Source: Acanthopleura granulata (taxonomy: Eukaryota > Mollusca > Polyplacophora > Chitonida > Chitonidae). Taken from it: a DNA stretch of 64,000 nucleotides. The notes beneath the pieces are model-generated. The model was not told the DNA's origin and did no database searches. It saw only the letters and a program-made list of their open reading frames with translations. Shown here in pieces: positions 24,542-38,500 of this stretch. The stretch spans positions 47,450,032 through 47,514,031 of the forward strand of contig JABBOT010000080.1 of NCBI GenBank assembly GCA_016165875.1. The letters run 5' to 3'. Position 1 is the first letter of the stretch. The number at the start of each line of letters is the position of its first letter. Both the position numbers and the translations under genes were made by a program.

Positions 24542-26344
24542 GTAAGATGGCTTTTGCGTCTGCTTGGGATTTCAGTCTGCGCCCTCTCGATTTACTTGTT
24601 TTCAGACTTTCCGTCCAGTTTTCTTCAGTACTTCTTCATCTCAACTTTAAAGTTACTGTGTTTATGTGATCTTCTCTGCTACTGTTATGTTATGTTTAAT
24701 GATTGCTATGCCCTTGTAATCACATAACTAATATAAGCTAGTTTGAATGATTCCAAGACTTCAAGTAATTACATGCATCACGAAAAATATCACACATCCA
24801 AAGTGGCAAAACATTTCCAGGTACAGATTTTGTGGCAGTTGACGACATGAACATTTGATATATTTCCAGCTTCAGGTTTATATTCCTAGTTTGCACTAAA
24901 TGATAATTATGTGTTTCAGGTAAGGAATTTTGTTAAATTGAAGGTCAGGTTCATATATTCCTTAGACACAGTACATATACCTAACAAATAAATGGACTGT
25001 ATGCAAACTAGAGCACAAAAGGAACCCAAAACTATGTATATATAGGTCCACATATGATTGGACAGTGAGGTTTCAGTACAAATGTCCTAGTTCAGTGAAA
25101 TGGTTTGATTTAGATTTAGTGTTAAGTTCAACACCTTTAGAGTGGCCCATTGTTTTGTCCATTTGGTCATCACTTGGTGTACAAGTCTGTAGGCCACTGG
25201 TGGAGTTCAATCTTCCATTGTTAAAATGTCCTTCTTGTAAACAACTCCTCTCTGTGATTGTCATGTAAAACAAATTAGTAAAATTTGCTACAAATTGGAA
25301 CAGTGTTTGTTCAGTGCAAGCAAAAAGGGGCCAAAAGATTCACTGTCCTGTACAAGTTTTGCTGAAACGACAGGCGAGTGTTTGGGTAGCCTATAGCCTT
25401 GAGATATGTTGTTGTTGATTTGTTCTACATAAATATTCTGGAATAACATTGCAGTTGTTGAACTAGTTAGGAAAAGGAGAAATAATGAATTGTTAAGTGG
25501 ATACAAAACTCACTTGGTCACTGATTCATGAAAGGAACAGAACTTTATGTGGGTTTTCCTGGTGTAACAATAGTTTCGGTACTCAGAATTGAAATTGAAG
25601 TCTTTTCTAATGGATGACAATTCATTACCCATGAGAAGAAGGTTGCCAACTATGGCTGCTCTTACACTACTGAATGCCACAGAACTTTTGTTATTCAGTA
25701 TTGGAGATGTAAGACACATATTCTTCACCAGTTTTGTTTTCTGTACCATTTGACCTGAAGGTAGTTTTTCCTGTTACAGGCACCAGTATGTGTGTCGGAA
25801 CTGTTTTGTTCAACATGTCATTACACCTTTAATATATGGAAAAGCATTGAGATAATTAAAATCATAAGAGTCAGGTATGACAGAAGGATAGAGGCCAAGC
25901 TTAACACATTTTATCATTTCGTTAGCGCTTTGTATTGAAATTTTTATTTCTGAAATCTGAAATATAGGATATGCTGGATCTGTGAAAATTAAGCGATATT
26001 TGGAAGATGTGGATGGAGTTTTGTTGTCATCTGTCATTAATGTTCACTATCTCACCCAGGTGGGCAATATAGCAGGGACATAATGGGCACCATACTAGGG
26101 GACAGGACAAATAGGGTGACAAACCCACTGGAGACCAGCGGTATATGTATCTTAATGGCTAAAAGCTTTGTCCTTCTGCCCTCCAGAGTGAAAAGATAAC
26201 ACTTTGCCACCTTTAGACAATTCATTACTTCATTCAGTATTGTACGTGCCAAGTGTTCTAAATGTTGTCAAGAAGTTGAAACAGATACTATAAATTTACC
26301 TTTCCTTTTCTTGTTTTTCATAAATGTGCATTTATATGAATGAT
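24542..26344. other. Intron following the PR exon
   Basis: It opens with a good donor (GTAAGA). The reading frame of the exon stays open for another 61 codons into the intron before a TAA at 24725-24727. Beyond that I see only short A+T-rich open frames and nothing that resembles the second half of a PR domain. Confidence 0.6.
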
Positions 26345-26836
26345 GTTAGCCTCAGTTTGTTCCATCAGATGCTCAATCTCCCGGTTAGCCTCAGTTAATC
26401 TGTCAACTATTCCATCAGTTGCTCAATCTCCCGGTTAGCCTCAGTTAATCTGTCAACTATTCCATCAGTTGCTCAATCTCCCGGTTAGCCTCAGTTAATC
26501 TGTCAACTATTCCATCAGTTGCTCAATCTCCCGGTTAGCCTCAGTTAACCTGTCAACTATTCCATCAGTTGCTCAATCTCCTGGTTAGCCTCAGTTAACC
26601 TGTCGACTATTCCATCAGTTGCTCAATCTCCCGGTTAGCCTCAGTTAGTCTGTCGACTATTCCATCAGTTGCTCAATCTCCTGGTTAGCCTCAGTTAGTC
26701 TGTCGACTATTCCATCAGGAGCTCAATCTCCCAGTTAGCCTCAGTTAATCTGTCAACTATTCCATCAGTTGCTCAATCTCCTAGTTAGCCTCAGTTAGTC
26801 TGTCAACTATTCCATCGGGTGCTCACTCTCCCAGTT
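26345..26836. repeat. Minisatellite with an exact 50-bp unit
   Basis: Eight full units start at 26401 and every 50 bases to 26751, with a degenerate partial copy at each end. A unit begins TGTCAACTATTCCATCAGTT and ends GTTAGCCTCAGTTAATC. No unit has gained or lost a base. Variation is limited to a few positions (CAAC or CGAC; AATC, AACC or AGTC; CCGG, CTGG, CCAG or CTAG), and neighbours share variants, a sign of stepwise duplication. Fifty is not a multiple of three, so no repeat protein is implied. Confidence 0.96.
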
Positions 26837-29800
26837 GAGGAGTCTTTCACTCATTTATATATTTCATTACCTATAAGAAGACGACAAATATTGTCAGTAA
26901 AGAGAATGTGTCTATTATATTTATGCAGTTATATGTCTACATTTGGTTGACTTGGTTATGCTGTTGTGTTATTTATAAGCACAGTTTTGTGTGGCTTGAC
27001 ATCAAAGCAGTTGCTTGCAACTTGGTATTGTGACTCACAGAACCAAGGCTTCGAAACCACAGTCTAAGCATAAGTAGGCATCTCCTGTTGGAGAAAACGG
27101 GTGTGAGTGTTTGAACATGTAGGTGGACTATAACTTCAGGGTGATGGAGAAGGCATGTGGGGATGATTTCACTGGTGTTTCTTATACATGTAAAAGTACT
27201 CCAGTTTCTGAAATTTAAACAAAGAAATAAAAAAAAAAGATGTAGGTCAGTGGGTCATTTGTCATTTTTTTTTTACACAAAACATGTAAAAACCAGGCTT
27301 TTTGATCTGAGAGCACAAATCTTGCACAAATTACAAAGGCAATACTGACGGGTACATACTATAACAGGATCTATTGTCAGACTGGGGATACTACAAAGTC
27401 GGCTATATGGACAAGTGTCCCAACCATTTGTTTACTGGTCTTTGGTTACTCTGTTGATAACAAATGAAAGATGTGAATATTTGGATGACAGATATAACCA
27501 GCGTCAGTAGAAACTGTTGTAATTCTGTGCTGGAGATAAACAAATGACAGATGAGTCCCACCCACTGCAAACATTTAGATGTTATGTAAGAAGGGAAAAC
27601 AATCTGACACCTAGCAAAATAATGGTAGAAAAATTTACAAAGCTATCTTATTTCTATGCCAAATTTGTCTCTGATTTGTTGGAAAACCTGTTTGTAATCA
27701 GCGGCAAGAGTTGACAATCCCTAACACCACCAGGGGGCGTAATGCGATCCGTGTTTGTGTTTTAGCAGAGGCACCCCACATGATGTTTTGTTTGAGCACA
27801 GTAAGGCGTGTGCCAAGACTCATCGAGACATATTGAGACAAGATTCGAATTCCTCCCAGAAACCTGCCGCAGTGAAACACATGTGACTTTTAGGACACGG
27901 TGAAAATGTATATTATCCTCCGCGATCATTTGACGTGCAGTTGACATGGTTTTCACTTTGATATCAGGGACAGTTTTTTTTTTATCCTACTAATACTTTT
28001 ATTTTTTGCCTTTTTCAATTTTTTTTATCCCCACTCTAGCTCTTCAGGGTGAATTCCTGCAAACTAAAGAGCAGAAGCTCTCAAGGAAATATTTATTTTA
28101 GTGACAGCATTCCTTGTCATGTGTTTTCCTTTCTGGCCTATACATTGGAATGTCCAGTGAAGTCAGTACAGAGCGCAGTGCCACAGAAACGTACTTTGAC
28201 TTCCCCAGCCTGCTTGGTCTCCTGCATTTTTATTGATATCAAGAGAACCAGGAATTAAGTAGAATTTGGGCATGTAAACAAACATTTGATTGGCTCAGCG
28301 TGCCTGTAATATAAAACTTGCAGACCTGCAGGATTGTATGAAATCCAGCCTTAAGACTCCATGGGGACAAGTTGTATCTTGATGATGACAAGCTCTGTTT
28401 GCTGGTACAGTGACCAGTATATTCGCGTGTTTGTACATACCTGCTGAAAGATAAATTGGGATATAATGACACATATAGATGTATTAAAGAAAACTTCATA
28501 TGTATCCTAGCAGTAGTGATCCTGTACATCTGGTATGTATGCTGTTATTTGTCTTGCCGTTGTCTCGCCGTTGTCTCTCCCGTTGAAGCCATGTGGTCGA
28601 CATGTATATTTGGAATTGCGATGTTTTTTTTTTTTTCAACTTTGAGTTGTAATGTCAGGTATAGAATACTTAGATCTTATGCATTGTTCTGCGGAAAATA
28701 TGCCACAGGGCAAAAATATTACACAAACTGGTAAATTGCTGTATATTTTGAACTTGCAGGGTTCTATTATTTGTTGACTGTGTGGGAGTGAAGATGAATA
28801 TAAACAGGCAAATTATCTTTTACCTAAAGGCTTTGGACATTCAGTTATATCAAATTGTTTAAGATGAGATTCGCGCTATTCTAAACTTAATGTGAAGTTT
28901 CCTCAACAGTTGGCTTTTTTGTAGAATATTAGGATCTTACTTAACCGTGGTTAGCAATTTTGTTACTTAAACTGTAACCAGTATGTCTTTGTGCTATGTG
29001 GTTGGGTGTGATCTTTATTTGGTAATACATGTACAGTTGGGTAATGCTCCCATTTCTTGTTTTACTGACAAACCTACAGAATGGACATGAGCCTGCAGAA
29101 ATTAGGATATTTATGGTAGCAGACAGAGTCACTGTTGTTTTCACCTCAAGTGGGATAGGGATTTATAGATAGATTACTGATTGACTGGGGAACTGGCCTA
29201 ATGAAAGTTTGAGGACATCAGAGGTAATCAATTACGGCATGGTGTTCATTTCAGAGGACAGGTGGGCTGAGGCGTCCCTGTCGATACCCTGGGGTTTGGT
29301 AGGAGAGTTTGTCAACCCCTCTCTGCCAGGAAACACACAAGGGTGATTAAGGGGGATGTACCCAATAATCGCCCATTATCTTGACAGTTTGGATAAAAAT
29401 GGTGCTAGCATTGATAAAACTTGGCTTGTTGTCAGGCAGTCTACAAGTGCTTGGTGTGTTTTTCTTTTCACTAAACACTGGAGGTAGGGAACATTGGAGT
29501 TTATCCAAGACTCACTGTAGACTTTAACCCAAGGCCTTAATCCAGTGTTGTTATACAAGATACTGGTAAACTTAAAACTGTCTAATTTTACAAAAAAGTG
29601 TACCCTGTTACCTTCCACCCTGACCCATCTCCTATCCTGAGCCCCACCCAGGATGGGTTTCATGTGACTGTGCAAATAGCAGATACCTGTATGAAGTACA
29701 GGTGAGAAATCAAAGGCATTGCATTTGTGATTTACTGCAGGAAAATTAAGTGATATTTCATTTCTTTGATCTCCATCTAGGTTGTCAGATTGGATTCATC

Positions 29801-32800
29801 TCATGATATCTTTTGTTCATTTTCACCATATTTTGTCTCTTGTTAGAGTGGAATTTATTAAGAATACTAAGTTTTTGTGATTTCATTTGAGTATGTGACT
29901 ATTTAAAATGCTCAAGCCTTTATCAATGTGAACGGAGTGACATTTTCAATAGGTTCTAAAGGATGAACTAGAAAATATGTACTGAGAGTTTTTGATTTGA
30001 AAGTGATATCCTGAGTGTTGAGTGGGGTTTGTCTTTAATATCGACGGTCATCTGACAGGTTTTAATCACAGGAGGTCAGACTGAAATATTTCATACGCGT
30101 TTCAAACAAGATGAGATTAATCGCAAGTTTGAACTCAAAGCAACGGCACTTCTACCCAGGGGAACTGATTTACGACTTCTTCATAATAAAAAATATCTTA
30201 TCTCTGGTAAAAGGAGAGAATCGCTTAATGAAGTCATATGAAGGCCTTCCTCTGGGAGAGTTGAACAGTTTTATGATGTCGTTATGGTGGTGTGCAGGAC
30301 AGATAGATGGCTCTGCCAGCTCATATTGATTTGAAGGCCGTTCGTCCCACAAGACAGAAACAGAGGGCCCAAAGGATGATCTATCTCTTTTTGAATGCTC
30401 CTTAATGATGACAAGGCTCAGACACTTGATTGCTGTAAATGGTGTCAGAATATTTGACATCTCAGGCTACAAGAGTGTTAATTGCAAAACTTTATTGAAT
30501 ATTTTACTTTTTGGGGCTGCAAGAACTGGGCTATGAAGATGTCACTGAACTTCACAGCAGATAGAATTCATGAAGATTTCAACTGATGTTTTTTTAATTA
30601 TGTTTTGGCAAATATGGAAATTTTGGCTGATCAACTTGTGGTGGGTTTTGTAGAAATGAATATATAATCTAACCCTATCTATCCGTCTGTCTAAGAAATT
30701 GAAGTGAGCAGACATATAGTTAATATATCAATATGTTTTTGTCTCTTCTTGGTTATCTTCCCCCCCTCCCCGTCCACTATCGGAAGGCCAACTTGTAGAT
30801 TCCCATAGTGATGTGTAACTGAGATGCTGTGAGACTCCCATCCTGTGAAAGCTTCCATGTGTTTCTCTCTGGTACGTTCCCTTGAGACCAGGGCTACTCC
30901 AAATTAGCCGCTTCATTACCTGCCCTTCAGTAATGTCCTTGTAATGGCAGTTTGGATCACAGCCCCAGTTTGCTCAGGGACCAGTGTTTTGCTGAGATTG
31001 CCCTGCACATGTCCTGATTCCACAGCTAACTCTCAGGTGTCCTGTTGTCTTACTGTCGGCTTCCATTTCTCTGCCTTTTGGCATGTATTTCTTGACTCAT
31101 CAACACAAATTATTCTTGATTATATATTTCAATGTCTTTTTATTCAGTGAACAATTGCTGTTTGACCAAAGAAAAGAGCTATATTTTACTTGTTTTGGAC
31201 CATGCAAAAATATATGCTGATACAAATTGCAGTGTGGCATGTTTGGGTATTTGAGAAATAGGATAGGTTTACATGTCCTCAACTGCCATGTCTTCTATAT
31301 TTGGTACTCTGGCATGTATTCAGTTCAGTAAAAATGGCAACCTGTGCCTTGACATTCTTTGACTTCTTAAATTTGTTTTTTGTTTCTGGCTTTTTAGACT
31401 TCTCATTGTACATGTGGTGTGGTAATTTCTGTCACAAATTCTACATGCATTGTACAGGAATTGCATATTTGCCATTTTTCATTGCACACCTTTGAGGTGT
31501 ATTATTATGTATTCATTTTTGCTTAAGAATGATATGTTTACAATGTCCCTCCCGCAAATTGCTTATAAACCATAAATCCTTGGGGTATAGAACAGAAGTC
31601 AAGAGCTCCTTGCAAAGGGCTTTAGGACTTGTCTTGTGGGGTAAACAGTTGTTAGCGATTGGCTCTTTCGAGGGTCGCTGAAAACACGCTGTGGACGGAC
31701 AACCACATGCTAAGGATTTCTTCCACAGGGGAGACACAAAAGTAAGGGATTGGAATGATAATTGCACATATACCCGGGACTATTTTTGCAACCCCTTCAG
31801 ATTTGATTTGGAGGGGTTGTATGTCTTGTTCTTTCCCACTCGGCTGGGATGGGATGGGGCATGTAGGCACATTCTCCAGAGCTGTGAGGATGAAATAAAA
31901 CCCAGTAACATAGGGATTGTTTAGAGGCTGGTGTAACAACATGTTTTCCAGTTTGGTAGGGGACTGGAATGTGGTGAGGGGACCCACACAGACAGAGCAC
32001 CCTGGGGACCCAGGCTCACCTTAGCTGCCCCCTATCTTGTAACCTCATGTCATTTCTCCTCAGGAATGCTCCATTCTTACCAGGTCAAGAACTCTGCAAA
32101 AACGTCTGCCAGATATCCTCTTCTCAAACTATTTTCACTTGATGTCCGGTGCATGCATGTATTAATGTCTTCCTGCTTTATGATTTTTTGAATGTTTTAC
32201 TTTGCTGAATAATTTCTTTTGGCAATTCTCATGCATATTTTACCCATTTAGAATTAAGAATTTTCGATAGTTCCCACAGAGGACGCTGGGAGATATTGGA
32301 GTATGTTGTGTTCTCTTTGCAATATAGTAGATGGATCAGCCACATGTTTACTGTCCTAAATAATAATGTGTCTTCATTTTTTTTTCTAAACCTCTCATTT
32401 ACCTGCTTTCAGCATGCTTGAAAAGAAGTATTCCCAGTCACAAAAAGCAAAGAAAATTAAGGGTGAAGCCGCAAAGTATATATATTATGTCATAAAAATA
32501 GAGCACAAGAAATATGTAATTTTTATTAGGATGTTTATGGTAGATAGAAATCACAGTCTAATAAAATATACCATGGCCAAGGAATGTGTGCAGTCTTCTC
32601 CCCTCTCCCTGTGACTCTCAGGGTGTGAGGCTGTTGGTGTGTCCACACTTTCTCTTGCTTGTTTGTCTCGGCTTCATTCTGCCTTTCCATCAAGTACCGT
32701 AAAAATGTGTGTGAACATGAATAGCTTTACATTTACTGTTGGCAGGAAAAAGTTAGCCATTTCCTAATAATAGACTGGGAAAATGACTTCATAATTGTGA

Positions 32801-35800
32801 AAATGGGGTCAAATTTGTATGCTACTGCCTGGATGAACTTGGAAAATTTTGATTTTGTAATCAAGGATTACATTTTATTTATGCTACTGGTAATGTCTTC
32901 ACATATTTGCATAAGAAATAGCTGCAGTATCACTGCTCCTCCATATGGGTATAAGCATGATATTTCATTGAACAACCACTAAGAATTACTCGTTTGAAAT
33001 ATTAAGTCTGTTGATAAAAAATAACAACCCAGAATCACTTTACCATGTAGTCTCTCGATTTTTAATGTGCCTTGGTGTATTTACATTTTGTCTGTGTTTT
33101 ATTCAATTGTAGAGTTAATGGAGGGGCGATAATGTAGCTATTCACAGTCCTCTTGTCCCCAAGTCTTATCTTCCTAGCAGTTTATTTTTTCCTCTGGCTG
33201 ATACAAATTTTGGCCAAGAAGCCAGGGGGCTGTGGACAATGCATTCTGTGTGCTAATGTCCTCTCTCAAGTGGCTGCCCCCTAGAGCTGTAATGATAACC
33301 ACAGAGACAGCCAGGCTGTCCTAGTATCTCTTCTAATAGAAGCCCAAATTTTTGACTTTTTAAGCACCATGAATCTCTATAAGTTGCCTGGCTTTTAAGG
33401 GCATATGAATTATATGTGGTATATAAAATTGTATTACAAAATAAACATGTACTCTAGATGCAGTTTTCTATCATGTCTGTCCATGATAAGTCAGTACTTC
33501 TTTTTTATTCTCCCTCTTTACCTAATAATAATAATTCTGGCCTGACAGTGAATTTGTACATTCTGGCTTGCTCTCCCTTCTTACAGTGTTGGTGGGATAA
33601 ATAAATCATCAACAGGGCTAATATCACCATTTGCCTTTCACTCTGGTTTCCTGAATATAGTGTTACGCAACAGTCAGATAAATAAATTAATTTTTATTGT
33701 CCTTAAAATGCACATCACCGTATAAGCCCAATAACCACTTATATGCAAGATCCCTTAAAACGGAGAATAATTCCTCCAGACGCCCTAATGCTGACAGGCT
33801 GTTGAAAACTAAGAACTTAAAAGATTTAATAGTAAGCAGCGTAATGGTGTCATTGTTTAGTGTGTCACATTTCAGGTTAGCACTCCAGGTCAGTAGTTTG
33901 TTACAGCTATGTCTGCTTGTTAGCCCTGTTATCAGGACTAGACTTATACTGACCATTCTGCCTGAGTGCTTTCACTTTCTGTGTACACTTCACTTACTCG
34001 TCAAATAGGCATTTAGAATTGAGAAAAGACAGATATTGTCAAACATACCTCGGTTAATTGTTCTACGACCATCTACTTGTGGATGTATTAAGTAATGAAT
34101 GATACATGGCAGTGTGATTTTTTTGGGTGTGTAAAGGAGGTCCATCAACTTCTTTTTAAAGTGCAAGTCATTTTTTATTCTAATTTTAATGAGACGTAAT
34201 CAGACACATTTTGAAATTTTGAACTGTTTACTTGTGTGAATCAGCATTTAACAGTAGGTAGTATAACATGAAACTTGCTGTATACAGATGCCAGATTTTG
34301 TAAATTTTGCAGGTGCCTTTTTATTTCCTTATTTTTTATGGTGGTGATAATTTTCAGCTTCAGTAAAGCAACTGGACAGTCATTTTGGAATTACTCCATG
34401 TATTACATTTATTAGAATTAAATTTTGACTTGTATGAAGTTTCATTTGTAATCCCCAATTTTCAAAGTCTTGTTCAGTTTTCCGTGCATTGTTTTTGCAT
34501 GTTTCCTAATCAGATTTTAGTTTGACTGGTCTGGTACACTGTGGCGTGAATGTGCTATGCCACTTGGCAGCCTGTGGAACAGTTAGTGCCAGTCTGCGTG
34601 CAGTGCTACCTTCTCTGTCGCTTCACGGTTTTGCGGTCAGGGGAATAAAGGAGTCATTATCAACGTGTTGGCCGACATGGGGCATAATGGCAGTTCACAG
34701 GCCTCTCTTAATTGATGGAAATCTATCAGTTAGCTAAATTGATTAACAGATTTTACCAATTAGGGAACAATTGACAGAGAATCTCTGCCTTGTTATAATA
34801 GTTAAAAGAGAACCACAATGAAGTCAGAGAATAAAACCTGTCACAGTTCCACATGGATCTTGAGCCGATGTTTTGAGAGCTGTGGGGAATATCAGCAAGG
34901 ATTAATTCAGTCTAATTTATTTGCTGAATTAATGTAACATTTAACTTAATGCTGATTAATAGGGATTTTCTGTTTTAAAACATAACCTGGGGCATACTTG
35001 AAGCTGTCCAACATGGCTTTTGTGTCCAAAAGTACACAGACAGCTAGAAGTGAATTAAAATCACTTGCAAAACTTCAGATTTATAGATGCGGTGTTTTTA
35101 AATTTAATTAGTCATCAAAAGGTTAAAAGGTGTCGTACTTACATTATAATTGAAAGACAAAACAGTGCGATCAGATATCATGTGGGCAGTATATCAGAAG
35201 TTTTCGTGTGGACTGCAAACACCAAGGTAAATTAGTTATTGATGCAGTATTGGCTTATTGTAAGACGTTTTATGCAGTTTGTAAAACTCATCGTAATTTG
35301 GAAATTAGAAATAATTGCAATTACATTCATTCTCATTCGTTACATTTCATGTACAAACAAAATCCTGCATGCATGCATTTGAAATAATAAAACGCAAGGA
35401 TATGTATATTTATATTTACTTCATGTCATGAAATATTCAAAACTTGACTGTGAAAATACATGTTATGTTTGCGTACTTCAGAACCATGTTGGCAGAAAAG
35501 TACACATTTTTCTGTTTTGATGAGGAAATATATAGAATACATTGCACCCCACAACACTTAATATATCCTGGCTAATTTAACAAAACTTAGGCTTGTCTGA
35601 ATGTAATTATCCCCTTATTGTTCTCTCGAAATCCGCCTTCCAATATTTCAGGAAGATCATGCTGAAGGCAGTTGACACTAACGATGACAAGGGTTTATCA
35701 GGAGGTATCTGTTCATGCTATGTTGTAAGAGGAGAGATCACAATGGGCAGGCGTACAGGCTCGGAAGTGCTGGGTAGACTGATAACAACGGACACCAGTT

Positions 35801-36772
35801 GTCCCCCAGTTGTCCCCGGGGTGAGAGGAACAGCCCTCTTCCCTAAATCATTGATGATAACCACTCAGCTAGGCCCACTAGACTTTAGTGTTTGGTTAAC
35901 AGGCCATCCCACACATCGCCTCCTCCCCCTGCCCAGCTGCATGTGTTGTTACTCACTGTTCCTGGCATAGAATTAGTATACATTTTTCACCATGTATGTA
36001 GAGTTATTTTTTATTATTAATAATGCAAACATTAGTGTTTTTGTGACTTTTAAAGAACTCAAATGTAATCAAAACATGACCATCAAAACTTAATGTATTA
36101 TAATTTACTCTGTAGTTAGTAAGTACAGGTTTTTTTTGAAATATTAAAATATCTCTCTTAGATACTCCTACCTCCAGCCCCTTCCCCCCAGCCATCTGTG
36201 CTATTGCAAGTCATTAAAGCACTAAATTGTGTGTAAATGCACCAGAAGCAAGTCATAGTATCCACCCCCCCCCCGTCCCCTCCCCATGGATGACATGACA
36301 TGGACCTTTGTACCAGGAATTCCATACAGATCAGATACAAGGGCTGTCTCCAGTCTCAGGATTGGAGGACCGAGCAGGAAGCTATGTGCTGTATATCAGG
36401 TCTAGGCATTCAGCAAATATAGCCCTGAGTACTTGCACGCCAGATAAACACTGCCGCTGACTAAGTCACTTTTAAGTACTGTTGAAATCAAGCTAAGACA
36501 TCATGGTTTGTGCAAAGTGTTGATGACAGCTCACCAAATTTTCATGAAAATCATTCCAGGGGAAAGTTTTTTAGTTGGGATTGATCACGACATGGAAAAG
36601 TTACACCATCTTACACCGATAGCATCCGTCAGTTTTTAATTTCACTTGGCCGTAACAGGTTGGTGACGTTTTCAACAGTTTGACTCTTTTATGTCTTCTA
36701 TAGAATTAATTTATTGAGCAAGACACTTTCATAGTTGAAAGGAAAGATAGGAATCCAGTTCTTTTTGATGGT

Positions 36773-36794
36773 GGGGTGGGGGGTGGGGGTGGGG
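36773..36794 (+). other. Strong potential G-quadruplex motif
   Basis: G-runs of 4, 6, 5 and 4 bases (36773-36776, 36778-36783, 36785-36789, 36791-36794) are separated by single T loops. Single-base loops give the most stable class of predicted quadruplex. A slipped (GGGGT)n microsatellite is the simplest origin. Confidence 0.7.
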
Positions 36795-37540
36795 AATCAG
36801 TTCATGTGCAGGTTGCCTCTACCGTTGTACTTAAAGGACACTTTTATTGACCAGTTACTTGCAGCCAGATTACTCTAGTCAAGAGCATTTCCATCGTTGC
36901 ATCATCTCACATTACCTGTCAGGCTGTTTGATGTAACTTTACCACATTATTCCAGTTAGTTCACCTATCATACACTTCAGTTATATTATTGTCAAGGGAT
37001 CTGATACCGATAATGTTTGCCTAACAGCCAATAACTTCAGCAACATGTAGATAGCGAAGTCAGTTTGCTTCTCTCTCTCCGTTTTATGTTATGGAAGTGA
37101 TAAATAGTAAGTGCCTCATCTTTACATGTGCTTATTTCGTAATGTATTGGTACACTGATGAATAACAAATATGTACCAGCTTAACAGTTTAGTCTTCAAG
37201 GTATGATTCTGTAACGTAGGTTCACCGCTGCACGCATCTCATACAGGGGAAATACTCTGTTAATAGTCATGACTTTTTGACTTTAAGTGAAAATCGTCTT
37301 TTTAGTGGTTGGATGTTCGAATGTTTGGATGGGTGGCAGTAATGGTGGTGTGGCAGGGGAGATTTTAAAAACTTGAACTCCTTCAGTGTTGATTGTCTCT
37401 TTGCCCATGGCAACCTGTTCTCCATCCAGCAGGGTAATTGATAAAGAGGATAAAAGATTACATATCATTGATGTACAGGAATGATGTGAGACTTGAGACA
37501 ACAAATATGTTCCCTCGTCAAATCTCTCTGGGAATGTGCT

Positions 37541-38500
37541 AGCCATCTTGAGAATGGTGGCTCAGTTGTTTTCTGTGTTCTGTTTGGGTGTCCTTGTGGT
37601 GCTGAGGAAGCTATCAGCTTGTGCTCATCATTCACAAATCTGTTTGTCCATGATACTCTTTGACGGTCTCAAATTACTGTCATGTCCGCCTGCAAATCTG
37701 ACAGCGAACAAATTGGCTTTAGGAGATAATCTCTGTTGATGCGGAATAAGAGGGCATCTGATGATCCAAGGTGTCCGTGATTAAAGGGAAGCGCCTTAAC
37801 AAGAACCCAAAGAGATGAATCAGTAGTAATCAAACTGACAATTTTGTTCTCCGTTCCCAAGGAGAAACACGAAGAGTTTCGATTTTAATTGATTCCCTTA
37901 AAGTAAGACGGGTCAATGGAGCTGATGCTCGTGTCATGGCCCAGTCAAAGGTGTCGAGTAAAACGCCCGATTGTTAATAGAAATTGTCAGCCAGTTTCTT
38001 GTCCCAGATTTTTTTAGTCAATTTCTGTACAAGCCTGCCATCGCGTCGCTGCTGGTGTGTGGCTGACGGGGAAATCATAGGGTCGTGTTGACTGTCAGTG
38101 CAGTGTCAGCGCGCGGATCAGACGGATTGACCAAGACTACCCTCAAATAGGATCTCGATGCCAATTTTGCTGTGCGTTGGCTCGCAGATCCTCCAGTTTA
38201 TCAGTGACATCGTTGATGAGTCAATATACAGACTTTGCCTTAACACTGGGGTCTTCAGCGTCAGGCATTAGCTGGCTGTTGTCACTTAGGCCTCAGGGAT
38301 GCCAAATTATTGTCACAATTAAGCGAGTATCATGGAATTAAAAATGGCTTGGAGCAGGTTTGGTCAGTATCCCTGACACTTTGATAGCGAGGACAAGAAT
38401 ATGATTACCGCTAGTTGTCAACGGCAAGCGCCAAACGCAGCCATGAGCTCGTCAAAACTGATCCGCTCTATGATAGGGCAGCAGATACAAGAGCCCCTCC
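37541..38500. promoter_or_regulatory. Longest dense island, candidate conserved non-coding block
   Basis: For nearly 1 kb the sequence is more complex, G+C-richer and CpG-bearing than the flanks (for example GTGTCAGCGCGCGGATCAG near 38103), without a long open frame on either strand. It sits in the presumed intron about 13 kb after the PR exon. This pattern fits a conserved cis-regulatory block of a developmental gene, but a decayed mobile element cannot be excluded. Confidence 0.3.

Noticed and set aside
26345..26836. CRISPR array, because of the regular 50-bp period
   Set aside because: Whole units are repeated without unique spacers, and the window is eukaryotic. It is a minisatellite.
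35593..35970. A 125-codon + strand frame, with TATTTCAG before 35651 and an EF-hand-like DTNDDKGLSG text
   Set aside because: The EF-hand loop lacks the invariant Gly at its sixth position and has no flanking helices of the right pattern, and the rest of the frame has no recognisable domain. More likely a dense non-coding island.
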